From positions 1,612,001 to 1,676,000 of the forward strand of contig JAGPYM010000002.1 of assembly GCA_020736575.1 (NCBI GenBank): 64,000 bases of DNA, given 5' to 3'. The stretch is from Thelonectria olida (taxonomy: Eukaryota; Ascomycota; Sordariomycetes; Hypocreales; Nectriaceae). Below the pieces are notes generated by a model. It was not told the DNA's origin and searched no databases. It saw only the letters and a program-made list of their open reading frames with translations. Positions 31,990 through 44,341 of this stretch are shown here, piece by piece. Both the position numbers and the translations under genes were made by a program. Numbering within the stretch: position 1 is the first letter of the stretch; each line of letters begins with the position of its first letter.

Positions 31990-34156
31990 ATGGTCCCCGG
32001 CCTCGTTAAGCAAGACGTTTCAATGGACGAGTCATCTAATAATCGCGAACGCCAGCAAGATGGCTGGCCTGATACATTCGATGCCCTCGCCCTCCTCCGA
32101 AACCAACCCGAACCCCCTCTAGAATGCGAGGTCTGCATTGTCGGCGCTGGTCCCGCTGGCTTAATGCTGGCTGCCAACCTCACTCGTTATGGCATTAACG
32201 CTGAAGTGGTCGATGACCGCGCAGACCAGACGCCGGTAGGAAGGTAAAGTGGCCCTGTGACTCTCATTGGCACCGGCCACCTGTGTCACCATTCCGGACA
32301 AGCCCAATTGACCTTGGTTATGTGTACAGAGCCGACGGCCTACAGCCAAAGACGATCGAAACCTTTAGACAGATGCGACTGGCCGATAAGCTATTAAAGC
32401 GAGGTGTCCGAGTATTCGATATTGCCTTTTGGCGCAGCACGGCAGAAGAGCCCCTCCACCGACTGGGTCGCGAAGTCCATTACCCCCCGATCATCGATGT
32501 TCTCGACCCTTACCTCCTCCTAGTCCACCAAGGTATGGTAGAAGGACTTTTCATCGAGGATATGAAGAAGCGCGGCAAAGAGGTTCGTAGAAATATGGCT
32601 TTCGAGTCGTACAATGTGCCAGACAGCAAGCAGGGCCCGCTGCAAGTCAACTGTCGGACCAACGTCACTCAGGACAAGCGAGCCGTCTTGGCCCAGTATC
32701 TGATCGGATGTGAGCCTCTTCGCCCCCGCGTTTCTGATTGTGCGATAAACTGACCACATCATTTAGGTGATGGCGCGCATTCCAAGGTCCGTAAGAGTAT
32801 CCCGGATGCCAAAGCCATTGGCATGTCGCAGGCCGCTATTTGGGGTGTCCTCGACGGTGAACTAATCACCAACTTCCCCGACATCTGGTCCAAGACCCTC
32901 GTCTATTCCCAGGAGCACGGTTCTATCCTCATTATTCCTCGAGAGAGAAATATGACACGATTCTACATCGAGCTCAAGGCCGGCCCCAAGACGGATCGCC
33001 GCGAGTTGGGACAGGACTTCATCATGAAGCGAGCCAAGCAGATTATGGCTCCCTTTGATGTGGATTGGAAGTACATTGAGTGGTTCGGCAGATACCAGGT
33101 CGGTCAGAGAGTTGCTAGTCGCTTCTCAGACAGCCACCTTCGAACGTTCCTGGCCGGTGATGCCAGTCATACCCACTCTCCCAAGTCAGCGCAGGGTATG
33201 AACACTTCGATGCACGATTCATGGAACCTCTCGTGGAAGCTGAACCTGGCCATCCGAGGCCTTGGAAAGCCAGTGTTGCTCGAGAGTTACGAGGACGAGC
33301 GCCGAAAGATTGCTCTTGATCTCGTCAACTTCGATTACGAGCACGCCAACCAGATCGCTGGTGGTGATGCTATCGCCCTGGCGGATAACTTCCGCACCAA
33401 CGTTCGCTTCATTTCTGGAATTGGCGCCGAGTATGGCGAGAACGCCATCAACCGCGCTCCCGTTGGCCCCAACCAGTACGTCATGGGTGATGCTAAGCCC
33501 GGTTGCCTTCTTCCCCCTGCTAAGGTCACCCGTTACCTGGACTCCAACCCTGTGGATATCCAGCTCGACATTCCCATGCTTGGTCAATTCCGCATCTACC
33601 TTCTTATGTGGGATGTCCAGCAATCCGGACCCTTCCTGGAGACGTTCTGCCAGGCCATTGCTTCACCGGGCTCCTTCATCAGTCAGCTGTCCGCTGCTGC
33701 TAGCACATCTTACTCGAAGCGACCCCGGGCACCTGACCCGGAGGACGTCTATCTCCGACCGGAGAGATACACTGCCGTCAGCCACCTGTTCACATTTGCG
33801 CTTATCAGTGAGTTATCTTGCAATCGGGTTGAAATATTGTCTTGTATGCTAATGATTGGCCAGCTACCATGCCCAAGTCGGAAATCGAGGTGTCAGACCT
33901 CCCAATTCTCCTGCAAGACAGCCGCTGGACGTTCTACCTTGATGACATTCCGGATCAGGACACCCGCGGCGCATTGTGTACCAACAAATGGCTGGGAAGC
34001 TTGGGACCAGGAGAGGTTGCCATTGTCAACGTACGACCTGACGGATATGTCGGTTCTATCGGAAGATGGGACTCGAGCGTCGATGACTCAGGTGTTGAGG
34101 CAGCCCAATGGCTTGACGAGTATTACGGCGGATTCATGCAGATCCCGCCAGAGTAA
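31990..34156 (+). CDS. Phenol 2-monooxygenase-like FAD-dependent aromatic hydroxylase
   Basis: Flavoprotein hydroxylase of the PHBH/phenol-hydroxylase class, expected to hydroxylate a phenolic ring ortho to an OH with NADPH and O2. Exons are 31990-32243, 32330-32709, 32767-33807 and 33864-34156; introns are 86, 57, 56 nt, all in phase; the product is 655 residues. FAD motif IVGAGPAGLMLAANL is at about 50-64; the DG motif (CDGAHSKVRKSI) spans the second junction. The second FAD motif GDASHTHSPKSAQGMN begins near 342 (family form GDAAHxHxP). The C-terminal thioredoxin-like dimerisation domain starts near 470 (DVYLRPERYTAVSHLF) and ends DGYVGSIGRW. Length fits fungal phenol hydroxylases. A second ATG at 32023 is possible. 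The true substrate is unknown, and no neighbouring catabolic genes are present. Confidence 0.92.
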
Positions 34157-34706
34157 GCTCAAGGGGGGGAGTAATGAGCTTGAAGACGACCAGCCTCGTT
34201 GAGGATCGGCCATGGCGTCATAGGGGAAGGAACCCTCAATGGCGATATTGGCGAGTTTGTATATCCAGGAGCATGGAGTTTTGATACTGAAGTCTTGCTT
34301 ATTTCTTGGCTGGGCTGGCTTTGGTGGATGAAAGACGGGAGAGTGATTAATCGCCATCATCTCCCCAACAACGTGACGGGAATGACGCACGACGAGAACA
34401 TGAGGAGGGGGAACAAGAAGACAAGGACCAAGTAGAAAGAAGAGGTGGAGAAACAACATGGCGGTGGATAGACTTGGAGGAATCGACGGTAATCTGCGCC
34501 GTCTCGAAAGACGAGATGGCCCTCCCATCTCATGACAGGTAGGATAGCTCGAGCAGCGACTCCTATTCGGCAAATCTACTTTTTTTGTTTGTGATGCCCT
34601 CATATTCGCCTACGCTGCTGTTACTCTTACATCATGTACAATATCTATCAAGCTCATGCATCCATTTATATCCCTCGGAAGACGTTCTCTCACGTATCGT
34701 GGCATG
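34157..34706. other. Convergent spacer between monooxygenase and F-box genes
   Basis: 550 bp of 3' flanks with no gene seen. Confidence 0.4.
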
Positions 34707-36692
34707 CTAAAAGCAAACAACTGTAATATCGCCCACAGCGTCCTCACCTACTACCCACCTTTCACTGCCAGATATGAAGCCTTTCCCTAGCAAGCTGTTC
34801 CATAGATTATTCGAAAACGGCACCTCATCCTTGCGGTTCGGCCCATCAAGTCGCTCATGCATGCCCTCGAGGGCCTCAATCTCCATGTCGCTCCACTCCG
34901 TCATGCCCGCAAAGTGAGCCCGCGTGATCTCCCATCCTCCCGACCGAGGGCGCTTGTCGCGCTCTCGTTGGTGGTCATTCTCAAACACGCGCCTCGTCTC
35001 GGGCGGTATTTGCACCGACAGGCGGCGCAGCTTGAAGCACTGCCGCGCGCTGATGCGCACACCGGCGTCGGCGTCGAGCACTTGCGAAACCGTGACGAAG
35101 GGGAAGTCGTCGTGCCGCCAGCACGGCGCCAGCGTCGGCTTCGTCGGCGGCCCGCGTCCGTTCTGCCGGATGCACGTCGTCGTGCGGTTCCAGCACGACA
35201 CGCACAGCCGTCCCGTCGCGTCGCACTCCTCTAGGTACCGCGGTCCGTAGCCCACTAACGGAATCGCCGTCGCCTGGACCCGGTGCAGCCGCGGCGGCGT
35301 GTGCGAGCTGTGCGGACCGGCCGCCCACCGGTGCGTCTCCTCGACGACGTAGACGTGTCCGCACGCCGTCTGCGTCGTGTCGTCCCACGTCGTCGTGTCG
35401 AGGAACAGGTTCTGCAGCGACGGCGTGTCCCGCTGTCGCACGCCCCACGTCTCCAGGTCCGCGTTGACCAGCCGGAGGAGCACGCGCGGCCCGTCGTCAC
35501 CGCAATCCGGAGCCCGGCCGTGTCGACCCACTGGGGGCCGGTGGGGCTTCGCCGGCGGGAGCTCCCAGACGACGAGGCGCTCGAGGGGGCCGTCCTCGCC
35601 CCAGGGCGAGCGCGTGGGTTGCCAGATGTACACGGCGTAGTGCGAGCGGTTGTGCGTGGAGAAGAAGCGGTCCTGGTGGCTGAGGGGCATGCCGAGGAAG
35701 TGGATCTTCCACTCGGCGCGGAGCGTGAAGGAATAGCAGCTGCGACGGCGCGGGCCGGTCGCGGCGTCCCGGCGAGGGAGCAGGACGGAGGGACCGTGGC
35801 GGACGAGGTCGTATGCTGTCGCGTAGTGCCGATGCGCCGTCTCGGTGGTGCTGAGGGGGTGCGAGCCGCGCTCCTCGCACCACTCGAAGAGCAGGACCGA
35901 GTCGCTGATGCGGACTCGCCGCACAATCTTCTTGTCCGTGTCGAACGGCACGTCGACCTCGACGCCCGTCTCGAGATGACGAGCACGGTACCTCCACTGC
36001 TTCCCGTCGTCGGACCCCGCGGCAGGATACACGAGCAAGCCCTCCTCGGGCGCAAACGTCCACACGGGGTCCCAGTGCTGGAATTCGGCGGCCTTGCTCT
36101 CCAGCTTGAGGAAGCGGTTCCACGGGGCCACGCCCCAGAGGGCCTTGGATTCCTTCAGCGAGGGCACTTTGGTGACGGACCGCGGCCTCGCGGCGCCGAG
36201 GTGGAAGTAGCGCCTGGCGAGGCGCGCATAGACGGCGGCCCAATCCGTCTCGTCCAGGCCGTCTTGGTAGCCGTCGGGGCGCGTGTCCCCGTCGGCGAGC
36301 CAGCGACGCAGCAGCCTCGCCTCGCGGGCGCGGGGAAAGTGCGCCAGCACGAGGCTCACGCAGAGGTCCTGCCTGGTCAGGGCCTGGCGCCAATCGCTGC
36401 AGACGCGGCGGCAGCGGAGGATGTCGGCGGGGGTGAGCAGGAGGACGATGTCGAGAAAGACGGGGAAGGGCAGGTCAGTCAGGGCCATCGTTATTGCTGC
36501 TGCTGGTGTTGCTGGTGCTGCTGGTGCGCCGGTGTGAGTGCGGGCGGAGGTGCGCGCCGGCGACTGCCAGCAATGTATCGTTGCACTTGAAGAAGAGGGT
36601 GTCGAGGAGGGACATGGCTGCGATGACGTGCGAGGACGTAGCTTGAAGTGGGAGCGCAATCGCTGGATAACGTCCATTGCTGACACCACCAT
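34707..36692 (-). CDS. F-box protein, GC-rich
   Basis: A probable substrate-recognition subunit of an SCF ubiquitin ligase; the target is unknown. It is intronless and about 661 residues if the ATG at 36692 is used. Other starts are 36677 (CAATGGAC) and 36488 (ACGATGGCC), the last lying directly before the F-box. The F-box reads LTDLPFPVFLDIVLLLTPADILRCRRVCSDWR. The remaining ~550 residues have no recognised repeat; they are Arg- and Trp-rich with scattered beta-like segments (WKIHFLGMPLSHQDRFFSTHNRSHYAVYI is one region, shown in part). The third codon positions are almost all G or C, unlike the neighbours, which opens long shadow frames on both strands. The N-terminal 70 residues are Ser/Pro/Ala/Thr-rich and may be untranslated. 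Confidence 0.82.
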   Translation of the reverse strand: MVVSAMDVIQRLRSHFKLRPRTSSQPCPSSTPSSSSATIHCWQSPARTSARTHTGAPAAPATPAAAITMALTDLPFPVFLDIVLLLTPADILRCRRVCSDWRQALTRQDLCVSLVLAHFPRAREARLLRRWLADGDTRPDGYQDGLDETDWAAVYARLARRYFHLGAARPRSVTKVPSLKESKALWGVAPWNRFLKLESKAAEFQHWDPVWTFAPEEGLLVYPAAGSDDGKQWRYRARHLETGVEVDVPFDTDKKIVRRVRISDSVLLFEWCEERGSHPLSTTETAHRHYATAYDLVRHGPSVLLPRRDAATGPRRRSCYSFTLRAEWKIHFLGMPLSHQDRFFSTHNRSHYAVYIWQPTRSPWGEDGPLERLVVWELPPAKPHRPPVGRHGRAPDCGDDGPRVLLRLVNADLETWGVRQRDTPSLQNLFLDTTTWDDTTQTACGHVYVVEETHRWAAGPHSSHTPPRLHRVQATAIPLVGYGPRYLEECDATGRLCVSCWNRTTTCIRQNGRGPPTKPTLAPCWRHDDFPFVTVSQVLDADAGVRISARQCFKLRRLSVQIPPETRRVFENDHQRERDKRPRSGGWEITRAHFAGMTEWSDMEIEALEGMHERLDGPNRKDEVPFSNNLWNSLLGKGFISGSERWVVGEDAVGDITVVCF

Positions 36693-37362
36693 ATGTCGCG
36701 TCGAACCGTATTCGGACGTACACAAGCAGGATACCTAGGTACGCAGCGGTGATAGATAGGTAGTATCAGGCGGCAAGCTTCGCATGCAGCAGATATGAGG
36801 GAGGAGAAGACGCAGGGCAATCGGGCACTCTCGCGACGAGATGGCGAGAAACACTTATTGTACAAGCATACCGCCTTGTTCGTTCCTCTTGCGGGCAGCC
36901 GGGGCGTTATACGTTTTGTTTGGTTCAGGTTGCACTCGACGAACCAGACACTGTGGATTTTCCTTTGTCTAACTAGTTGTCCCCCAACAAGGCGACGCCA
37001 CATCTTCTAGAAGGGAGCATTGGACCATGCTATTTGCGGTTTTCCCGCCCGCCGTGAGACATCACCTCCTGTGTGCCCGCGCATGATTGGGAGCTAGATG
37101 CGGCGCAGGCGGGAACAAGGTTGCGGTTGTGGCTGGATGAATAAGATGAGTCGTCTCACAATGACAACAATCACTGTCAGATGCCGTCGCGATTCCTCGT
37201 CGTGTGTGAAATATTGAGCTAGCAATTAAGTGGTCCAGCAAACAGCTGGTACAGTCCAAACCCCAATTTTGTCCGTCTCATGAGTCCGTTCCCTCGTCCT
37301 GCGAAACACGCTTGACGTCTAAATCCAATAACTACCTAATTGCGTAGACATTCTTCCCCTCC
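36693..37362. other. Promoter side of the F-box gene
   Basis: 670 bp between the F-box gene start and the end of the aldehyde dehydrogenase gene. No gene or motif was seen. Confidence 0.4.
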
Positions 37363-39130
37363 TTACTGCATCGTAGGCATGGCAACAGACGCCTTCTTGG
37401 CCACCGCATCAGCTCCAGCCCAAAAGGCGGTCACCGTCTTGAGTTGCGTGTAAAAGTTGACACCGGGCTTGCCATAGAATGTGCTGGCACCGCCGCCAGC
37501 AATGCTCTTCTTGTTTCCTGTGAAGGAGAACATGGGCAGGGGCACGGGGATCGGCACGTTGATACCCACCTGGCCGGCCTCGATCCTCTTACGGAACGTC
37601 TCGGCCGTGGCACCGGACCGTGTGAAGATAGCAGTGCCGTTGCCGTACTCGTTCTTGTTGATGAGGTCAATCGCGTCGTCAATCGTCTCCGTGTTCAAGC
37701 ACACCAGAACGGGACCGAAGATCTCCTCCTTGTAACACGTCATGTCGGGAGTGACGTTGGTGATGATGGTGGGACCAACCCAGTTGCCGTTGGGATACTT
37801 GCTGGGCTTGTAGCCACGGCCGTCGAGTAGAATGGTAGCGCCCTCCTTCTCAGCAGTCGCAATGAGGCTCTCGATGCGCTCTTTGCTCTGGGGAGAAATG
37901 ACGGGACCAAGGTCGGCGCCCTCCTCGAAGCCGCCGTTGACACTAAGCTCCTTAGCCCGCTCTGTGAGCTCGGGCAGCCAGTCCTTCGTCTCGCCAACCA
38001 TGACGAGAGTGCTCAGGGCCATGCAGCGCTGGCCGGCAGCACCAAAGGCAGCGCCGACCACGCTATTGAGGAAGTGGTTCTTGTTGGCGTCGGGGATGAC
38101 GGCAGCGTGGTTCTTGGCCCCAAGGTTGGCCTGCACTCGCTTACCGTTAGCAGAGCCGCGGCTGAAGATATACTCGCCAGCCTTGTTGCCACCGACAAAG
38201 CTGACGGCCTTAATGGCAGGCTCGTCGAGGATAAAATCGACAGCGCGGTGAGCACCGTGGATAACATTGACAACGCCCTCAGGGAAGCCGGCCTTCTGGA
38301 CAAGCTCGGCAAGGATCATGGCAGCGCCGGGGTCACGCTCGGAAGGCTTAAGGATGAGGGTGTTGCCAGTGATGGTGGCAATGGGGATACACCAGAGGGG
38401 AATCATGGCGGGGAAGTCTAAGGCTCAATTAGGTCCTGTCACCACCTATACGTCGTCTGGAATACTTACTGAATGGGCAGATAGCAGCGGTGACACCCAA
38501 TGGCTCGCGGTAAGTGCGAGTCTCCATATCCTTAGAGACCTCGAGGACCTCGCCCTTCAAGAGCTCGGGGGCGCCAACAGCAGCCTCGGCAACCTGGAGA
38601 CCACGAAGTACGTCACCACGGGCATCGGCAAAGGTCTTGCCCTGCTCGAGGGTGATGCTAGCAGCCAGGCGGTCCCAGTTCTCGCGGATAAGCTGTACGA
38701 AACGGAACATGATGGCCTGGCGGCTCAGCACGGTGGTCTTGCTCCACGACTCGAAAGCCTTCTCAGCACTAGCAACGGCAGCCTTCATCTCCTCGTCGGT
38801 CATCTGAGGGACTCGAGTGACGAGGTTGTTGGTGGCGGGGTCGTGGAGGTCGATGTACTTGTCGGTGGACGACTTGACAAATTTGTTGTCGATGAAGTAG
38901 GGAGTATCCTCGACGGTTTGGATCTTTTCGTGCGTGGTTGGGTAGCTGGTGGCCGTCGTGGCCAGAGCAGCAGCCGGTCGTAGGTGCTTGGTGGTAGCAT
39001 GAAGGCGGCGGATGGCGGTAGCGTTATTGGGCGTCATCTTGGAGGAGGCGAGAAGAGATGACCGCGAGGCGAGGGCCGGGGAGGAGTTGCGAGCGGTGGC
39101 ACCAAGGCCCCGAGATATGAGACGACGCAT
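37363..39130 (-). CDS. mmsA: Methylmalonate-semialdehyde dehydrogenase (ALDH6 family), mitochondrial
   Basis: CoA-acylating aldehyde dehydrogenase that turns methylmalonate semialdehyde into propionyl-CoA (and malonate semialdehyde into acetyl-CoA) in valine and pyrimidine catabolism. Exons are 38470-39130 and 37363-38417, with a 52-nt intron (GTAAGT...CCTTAG); the product is 571 residues. The N-terminus [17 protein letters not shown] with repeated Arg/Ser is a clear mitochondrial presequence. Motifs: [17 protein letters not shown] spans the splice; [30 protein letters not shown]. The catalytic Cys is at about residue 352 in [28 protein letters not shown] lacks the Glu general base of hydrolytic ALDHs, as expected for a CoA-dependent member. 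The start at 39130 was chosen as the first ATG giving a presequence; the frame upstream is open without a good start. Confidence 0.94.
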
Positions 39131-40449
39131 AGCTTGAGGGAGATGGAAGAGCGATTGGAAAGAAGGGAGGCGTTTATGGAGGAAGAGCGTGGGTGGTATG
39201 GACCAGATGGAGGTGACGTCTTCCCTGAAGCACTGACACTCACACACGACAAGTTACACGATGATGAAGTTGGGCAATTGGGAAGGGTGTCTTCGCCTCT
39301 TATACAAAGGTCACCGGGCCGGTAACCGGGACAAACAACTTGACGACGTTGCTCGAAATTGATAAGACCAGCGTCTTAGTTCCCTGTGGCGAGCTATCTG
39401 AACTGTTCGCGCACTCAAGAGACATGCAAAGCGGGGGAGCTATGATCTATCTCGCGGGAAAGTGTGGGGTAATGGCCCCCAGGTCGGCTCCTTCGACCTT
39501 CCCAGTTCCTCGCTGCCAGTTCCCACCACCGATCTTGTGCCGATGCCATGCCGTTCTTTACCGTCTTTGCCGACCCCGTCAACCCCGAACTGCGCTCAAT
39601 GGCCGAGGGCCAGACTTGGGAGGGAAAACCTTAGCCAACGGCATTTCATCAGAAGAGCCTCTCTCAGCGGGAACCTCTCAAACCCCGGCTAGTGGCCACT
39701 TTGGGCTTATCCCACCATCCCTCCTTATCTGCCTTCTCACTTAACCTCCCCAATTCATCTTGGCTTCCCAACTACCGCCACGTGAATCGCCCAATTGCTC
39801 GTTTTGTCACCAACCCGCATTCAACGTGAGAGCGACATCGCTGAAACAAAGACTACATGGTCCATGTGAGGAGACGTCTCGCGAATTAAAAACTCCATCT
39901 ACCTTCCCGACAAAGCTTGGTAGAATTCGCACCAAGAGTCATGTAAAGGAAAGCAAAGACAAGACAAGAAGAACGCTCCTGGGCTAGTTAGTAACGGACA
40001 GGCTTGATTCTGAAAAAAACATTCCTTCTCATATTGGTCATCGATTGCTCTCTGACGGCTGTCTAACTCATACCTAATATGGAGAAGAAATATACGAAAG
40101 GATGGAATTTTCAAGTTCAAAATTCAAATACCTACGCCTAGCCCTCGAAATCCATTCCTCAGCGACCATTGACTGGCACATCTTCTAACCGTCCACGAAC
40201 GAAGACGATAGATAGCCTGGCCTTGCTTCAACAAAATACAATCAAATCAGGCTTAATGCCCCCATTCTTGCTGACTCCTTCGTTTTGAAACCACTGAACT
40301 GAAATTGGTATTCCTCGAATTTGCTTTGCTTTTTTTTTTCTTTTTTTCTTTTTTTCCTTCGTTTTTTGGCAATTTTTTTGCTTGTCCAGTGCCACTTGCC
40401 TCTTCCACTGGGCAAACATCATACATGGCTACCATCTCAGGCTCTATCT
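39131..40449. other. Promoter side of the aldehyde dehydrogenase gene and calnexin 3' flank
   Basis: 1.3 kb with no credible gene. A long poly-T-rich tract lies at about 40328-40380, in the 3' flank of calnexin. Confidence 0.4.
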
Positions 40450-42358
40450 TTACGACTGGTTGCGAGTGGTACGCTTAGTAGCCTCTCCCTTGGCCTTCTC
40501 AGCGCCAGTGGTAGTGGCCTCGACGACCTTCTCCTTAACATCCTTAGCCTTCTCCTTGCCCTTCTCGACGGCCTTAGCAGCAGCGGGGGAGCTTCCAAGA
40601 CCAACGAGGGTGGCAATGATGGCAACCAAAGAGACAAGGACGGCACCGATGCCGACAGCAACCTCAGGAACAAACTTGACAGCCTGGATGGGGTCCTTCT
40701 GGGCAATGGTGACGAAGAGGTCGAGCTTCTCCTTGACGTAGTGGACAGGGTCATCGGTGAACTTAAGGTCAAGAGGAGAGTCAGGCTTGTCCTCGGTCTT
40801 AGGCTTCTCAGCCTCAGCCAGGGCCTTCTCCACGGGGTGCTTGAGCTCAAAGGTCTCCTTTGCGAGCTTCTCGGCATCCTCAACGGAGTGACCGATGTAG
40901 ATGTTGTCGAAGAGAATATCGCTCTGCATGGTCCAGATCTCGAAGCCAATCTATCCAGTTGGTTAGTATCGTTACTTAGATTCACAACTCGGGGGTGTTT
41001 AAACTTACAGCTCCCATGGGCTCGAAGTTGGCAGGGGTCTTGTCCTCAAAGTAGTCCGGGTTCTTGATCTTGCGAGGAGCCCAGACTCCCTTATACTCAG
41101 GGTTTTCAATCAGAGGGGCAGACCACTTGCCCTTGAAGTCGGGGTTCTTCTTGTTGGGCTTGCTCCAGGGGCCGCAACCAGCGACGTCGGCGCACTTGGG
41201 GTTGGGAACGGTGGGAGGGATCCAGTCACCATCCTCCTCATCATCCCAGTCCTCAGGCTGCTCGGCGCTGGGGTCGGGGATGGTAACGGACTCCTCCTCG
41301 AGCCAGTCTTCGGGCTTCTCAGCCTCCTCATCAACAATCTCGAAGGGAGCATCCTCATCCCAGTCCTCAGGCTTGGTAGCCTCGGGGTCGGGGATACGGG
41401 CCTGGTCCACCCAGTCCTCGGGCTTGCTGTCGTTAGCATCGTCAATCTCCTCGGCAGGGTTGACGGCAGGAGTGAAGTCCTCCAGAAGGTTACCCGTCTT
41501 GACCTCCTCATTGTTCTGCTTGATGATGTAGGTGTTGTCGGGCTTGACAATAAGGGTGTAGAGCTCGGTCGTCTTGACGATCTTGGCAGTGGGGGGAGAG
41601 CTAAGGTGCTTCTCCTCGTACTCGCCAGTCTTGGGGTTCTTGTGGTTGAAGATGAAATGAACCTTGTTGGTGTGGCCACACTTGTCGGGACCGAACATGA
41701 TGACGTAGGGAGTCGTGTTGGCGAACTCCTCCTGGTGGAGGGCCTTGTTATCACGGAGGAGCTTCAAGTAAGCGCCACCACACTCGAGGCCGTCTGTTGA
41801 AAGAGGTTGTCAGCATATTTGGCCATGGCATTTGCGAGGCTGAGGTAATCTTACTCTGGAGCTTGACCTCGTACTGGACAACGAGGGTCTTGCCCTTGTT
41901 GTCAATCTTGGACGGGAACTTGGCCGAGATGGCATGGTGAGCGGCAGGGTTCTTGACAACAAGACCCTTGTCGCCCTCCATTCCCTTGAGCTTGGAAGGC
42001 TCCTCGACAGCCCACTCGCCGACGTAGGCCCATTCCTCATCCTGGTCTGAGCCAGAGGTGCCCTTCTTCGCGTGTGAGGGCTTCCATCGCTTCTCCCAGT
42101 CGTCGGTGAACTGCTCGAGGAAGTCGGCCTTGAGGGTGGTAGGCTATGTGGCACCAAGTTAGAATTCAATTGGTCATTGGTCTGACAAGAGTTCTGCGCA
42201 AAGTGCGAACCAGTTGTAGGATGGAACGGAATGGCTCAACGTACAGTGAAAGTGGGAAGCTCAGGAACAGAGGCAGAAGCGTCGTTGGCGGCTTCCTCGG
42301 CGTGAACGCCGGCAAGAAGGGCCGCCGAAATAGCGACGGTAGCAGAGTTCAGCTTCAT
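40450..42358 (-). CDS. CNX1: Calnexin, ER lectin chaperone
   Basis: ER membrane chaperone that binds monoglucosylated N-glycans on folding glycoproteins. Exons, minus strand: 42245-42358, 41855-42143, 41009-41793, 40450-40950; introns are 101, 61, 58 nt with matching phases; the product is 562 residues. The signal peptide is 1-20 ([20 protein letters not shown]). The lectin domain includes [11 protein letters not shown] and MFGPDKCG. The P-domain has four motif-1 units (KPEDW, KPEDW, KPEDW, QPEDW) and motif-2 units ([23 protein letters not shown]). [19 protein letters not shown] precedes the membrane segment at about 494-514 ([21 protein letters not shown]), then a short Lys-rich cytosolic tail. 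Everything expected of the family is intact. Confidence 0.97.
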
Positions 42359-44341
42359 GGTGCGAGTTGTGAAGTTGGTTGTGTCGAGGGATGAGGATTG
42401 GCGAGATGGAGCGCGATGCGCGACGCAGGATATATAACTGAGCAAAGGGAGGAGTTCGCAAAAAAAAAAAAAAAAAGTTTAGAAAAGAGCACTCGCTTAT
42501 GGAGAAGGCGGTCGAGAGGACACAACTGTAAATCCCAGCGCTCGAGGAGATAGAGTTCCCAAGAGTGAGGTTGTCTTGGGAGGAAATCTAAAAGCGAGAG
42601 GTGGCGTCTTTAGAAGAGTGGAGAGCTCAAGTGAATGGAAGGCTGGCCACTTGAGGACACGTACGAAGTCGAGGGAGCTATAAAGTCAGGGAGCTTATGG
42701 TGCGGGGCCGGGAAACCAGCGAGAGCCGAATGTGGCTAATAACGGGGCTCGCAGCAGTCGGAAAAGGCACCCCATCCATGATCACATCCTTTGGAAGACT
42801 CGAGAAGAAGAATGCCATTGTTGCACACCTGGCGCATGTTCAATATTACTATGCTTACGGATCGTGGCTCAATTGGGAATCTAGTGCGAGAAGAGGTCTT
42901 CTCGAGCAGAAGGCGAACAACAGCCTCTGGCTCCCGTCTTCATACAGCCGCATGATTGGTCTTTACGAATACGCATGAACCGAGCTCCAAATTCATTCAA
43001 TGACAGGACCATCCCATGGCTTGCAGATGCCCCAGAGTGCGCGGTCCTCTAGCGATAGATGAATGGCGTTGATTCGCCCATGCGCTCTCCATGAACCTGT
43101 CTTGGTCCGCGTATGAATAGTTGGCGCCTACGTAGGCTGGCCATCAACAAAGAGCCTGAGCGGGTATGCTGTTTGTCACTCCCGCTGACATTGGATTATT
43201 ATTGATCGAGCTCGACAAAGCATTCATATAATTCCTCCGCTGCAACTTTCTAAAGGACAGCGTGGTAACAGCGATTGTTCGGGCTATACAGCCGACGAAC
43301 CTTGCCCGCTGGTGGAACACGAAAGTTGAGCCTAATCAAGCACCCGGGAAAAGCAAGGCTACAGAGTTTTGCCGTCGAATGATCGATCGACTTTGTCATA
43401 CCTACACGAGACACTTCTGTGAAACTGCCAACCTATCCAGAGTGCGACTCTCGACTCAACCATATTCGCGGCACCTAGGAACCCGCTGCCAGTCAGCTTG
43501 GTGACGACAGCTTTGGTTTTATATGCAGCTGCAACTGCACAATCGCAACACCGCATCAATTACTCAGCCGACTAATAACAGCATCCAACGTCATACCAAC
43601 AAGAAATGGGAATGTTCACCCACCGAGAGGCATAGGGTAGGTATAAGGGGTGTCGATTTTCCCCACGTGACTTCCCTGTCATGATCCCGTTCCAAATTAG
43701 GTCCTTCCCTTCCTTAGTCAGTATCATTCTTGATGAGCCCGCCCTTGTCTTCTCAAGCCACCCATCTCCTCAACACGAATCATAAGCGCCCGAACAAACT
43801 CAAATTTGAAGGGGGATGAAACGCCAATTGTACCTGTTACAGAACTATACCCATGATTGCTTAGGTAGTTTCCTAGTTCAATCATTTTAGCTCATTAGGC
43901 CAACACTTCTCCAGCCATTGTTGGCCCGTGTCATACGGCTGAATGATGCTCACATCCACCAACAGATATTAGACCCGGTCAGCAGGTCCAACAGAATTTG
44001 AGCAAGCAAAAACAGACGCGAGCAATTGATTGGAGCAAATTTCAATTCATTGGATTGTCATGTTTCACATTGAGGCCGATATGAATGAATAGGCAAGGGG
44101 AGCAGATCTGTGGCAAAAGCATAGCAAAATGGTATTTTATTCGTGCCCGTGTACGGAGCAGTATGAACTCAAGACGTGTCCCAATTTGTCCATGAAAAAA
44201 GTAGTCAAAAATACGACCCAGCCTAAAGGGCCAATTCCTCTCTTGATGCCCTACCAGGGCATAGAGACAAACTCCATCATTACCGCGCTTCCGTACCCAT
44301 TAGATCCTTCCTCAAAGCCTGGCCCGTTACGAGCAGCCAAT
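42359..44341. other. Calnexin promoter region and gene-free spacer
   Basis: About 2 kb without a supportable gene. It includes an A-run at 42460-42477 and an ACGTACGAAGTC element at 42659-42670 that recurs upstream of the next minus-strand gene. No consensus unfolded-protein-response element was identified. Confidence 0.4.
42429..42437 (-). promoter_or_regulatory. Putative TATA box of the calnexin gene
   Basis: TTATATATC on the minus strand about 75 bp upstream of the calnexin ATG, just downstream (in transcript order) of a poly-T run. Position and sequence fit a TATA element; there is no direct evidence of use. Confidence 0.35.

Noticed and set aside
35283..36590. 435-codon open frame on the plus strand
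   Set aside because: It lies antisense to the F-box gene in a GC3-saturated block, has Arg/Val/Glu-biased random sequence and no domain; it is a composition shadow.
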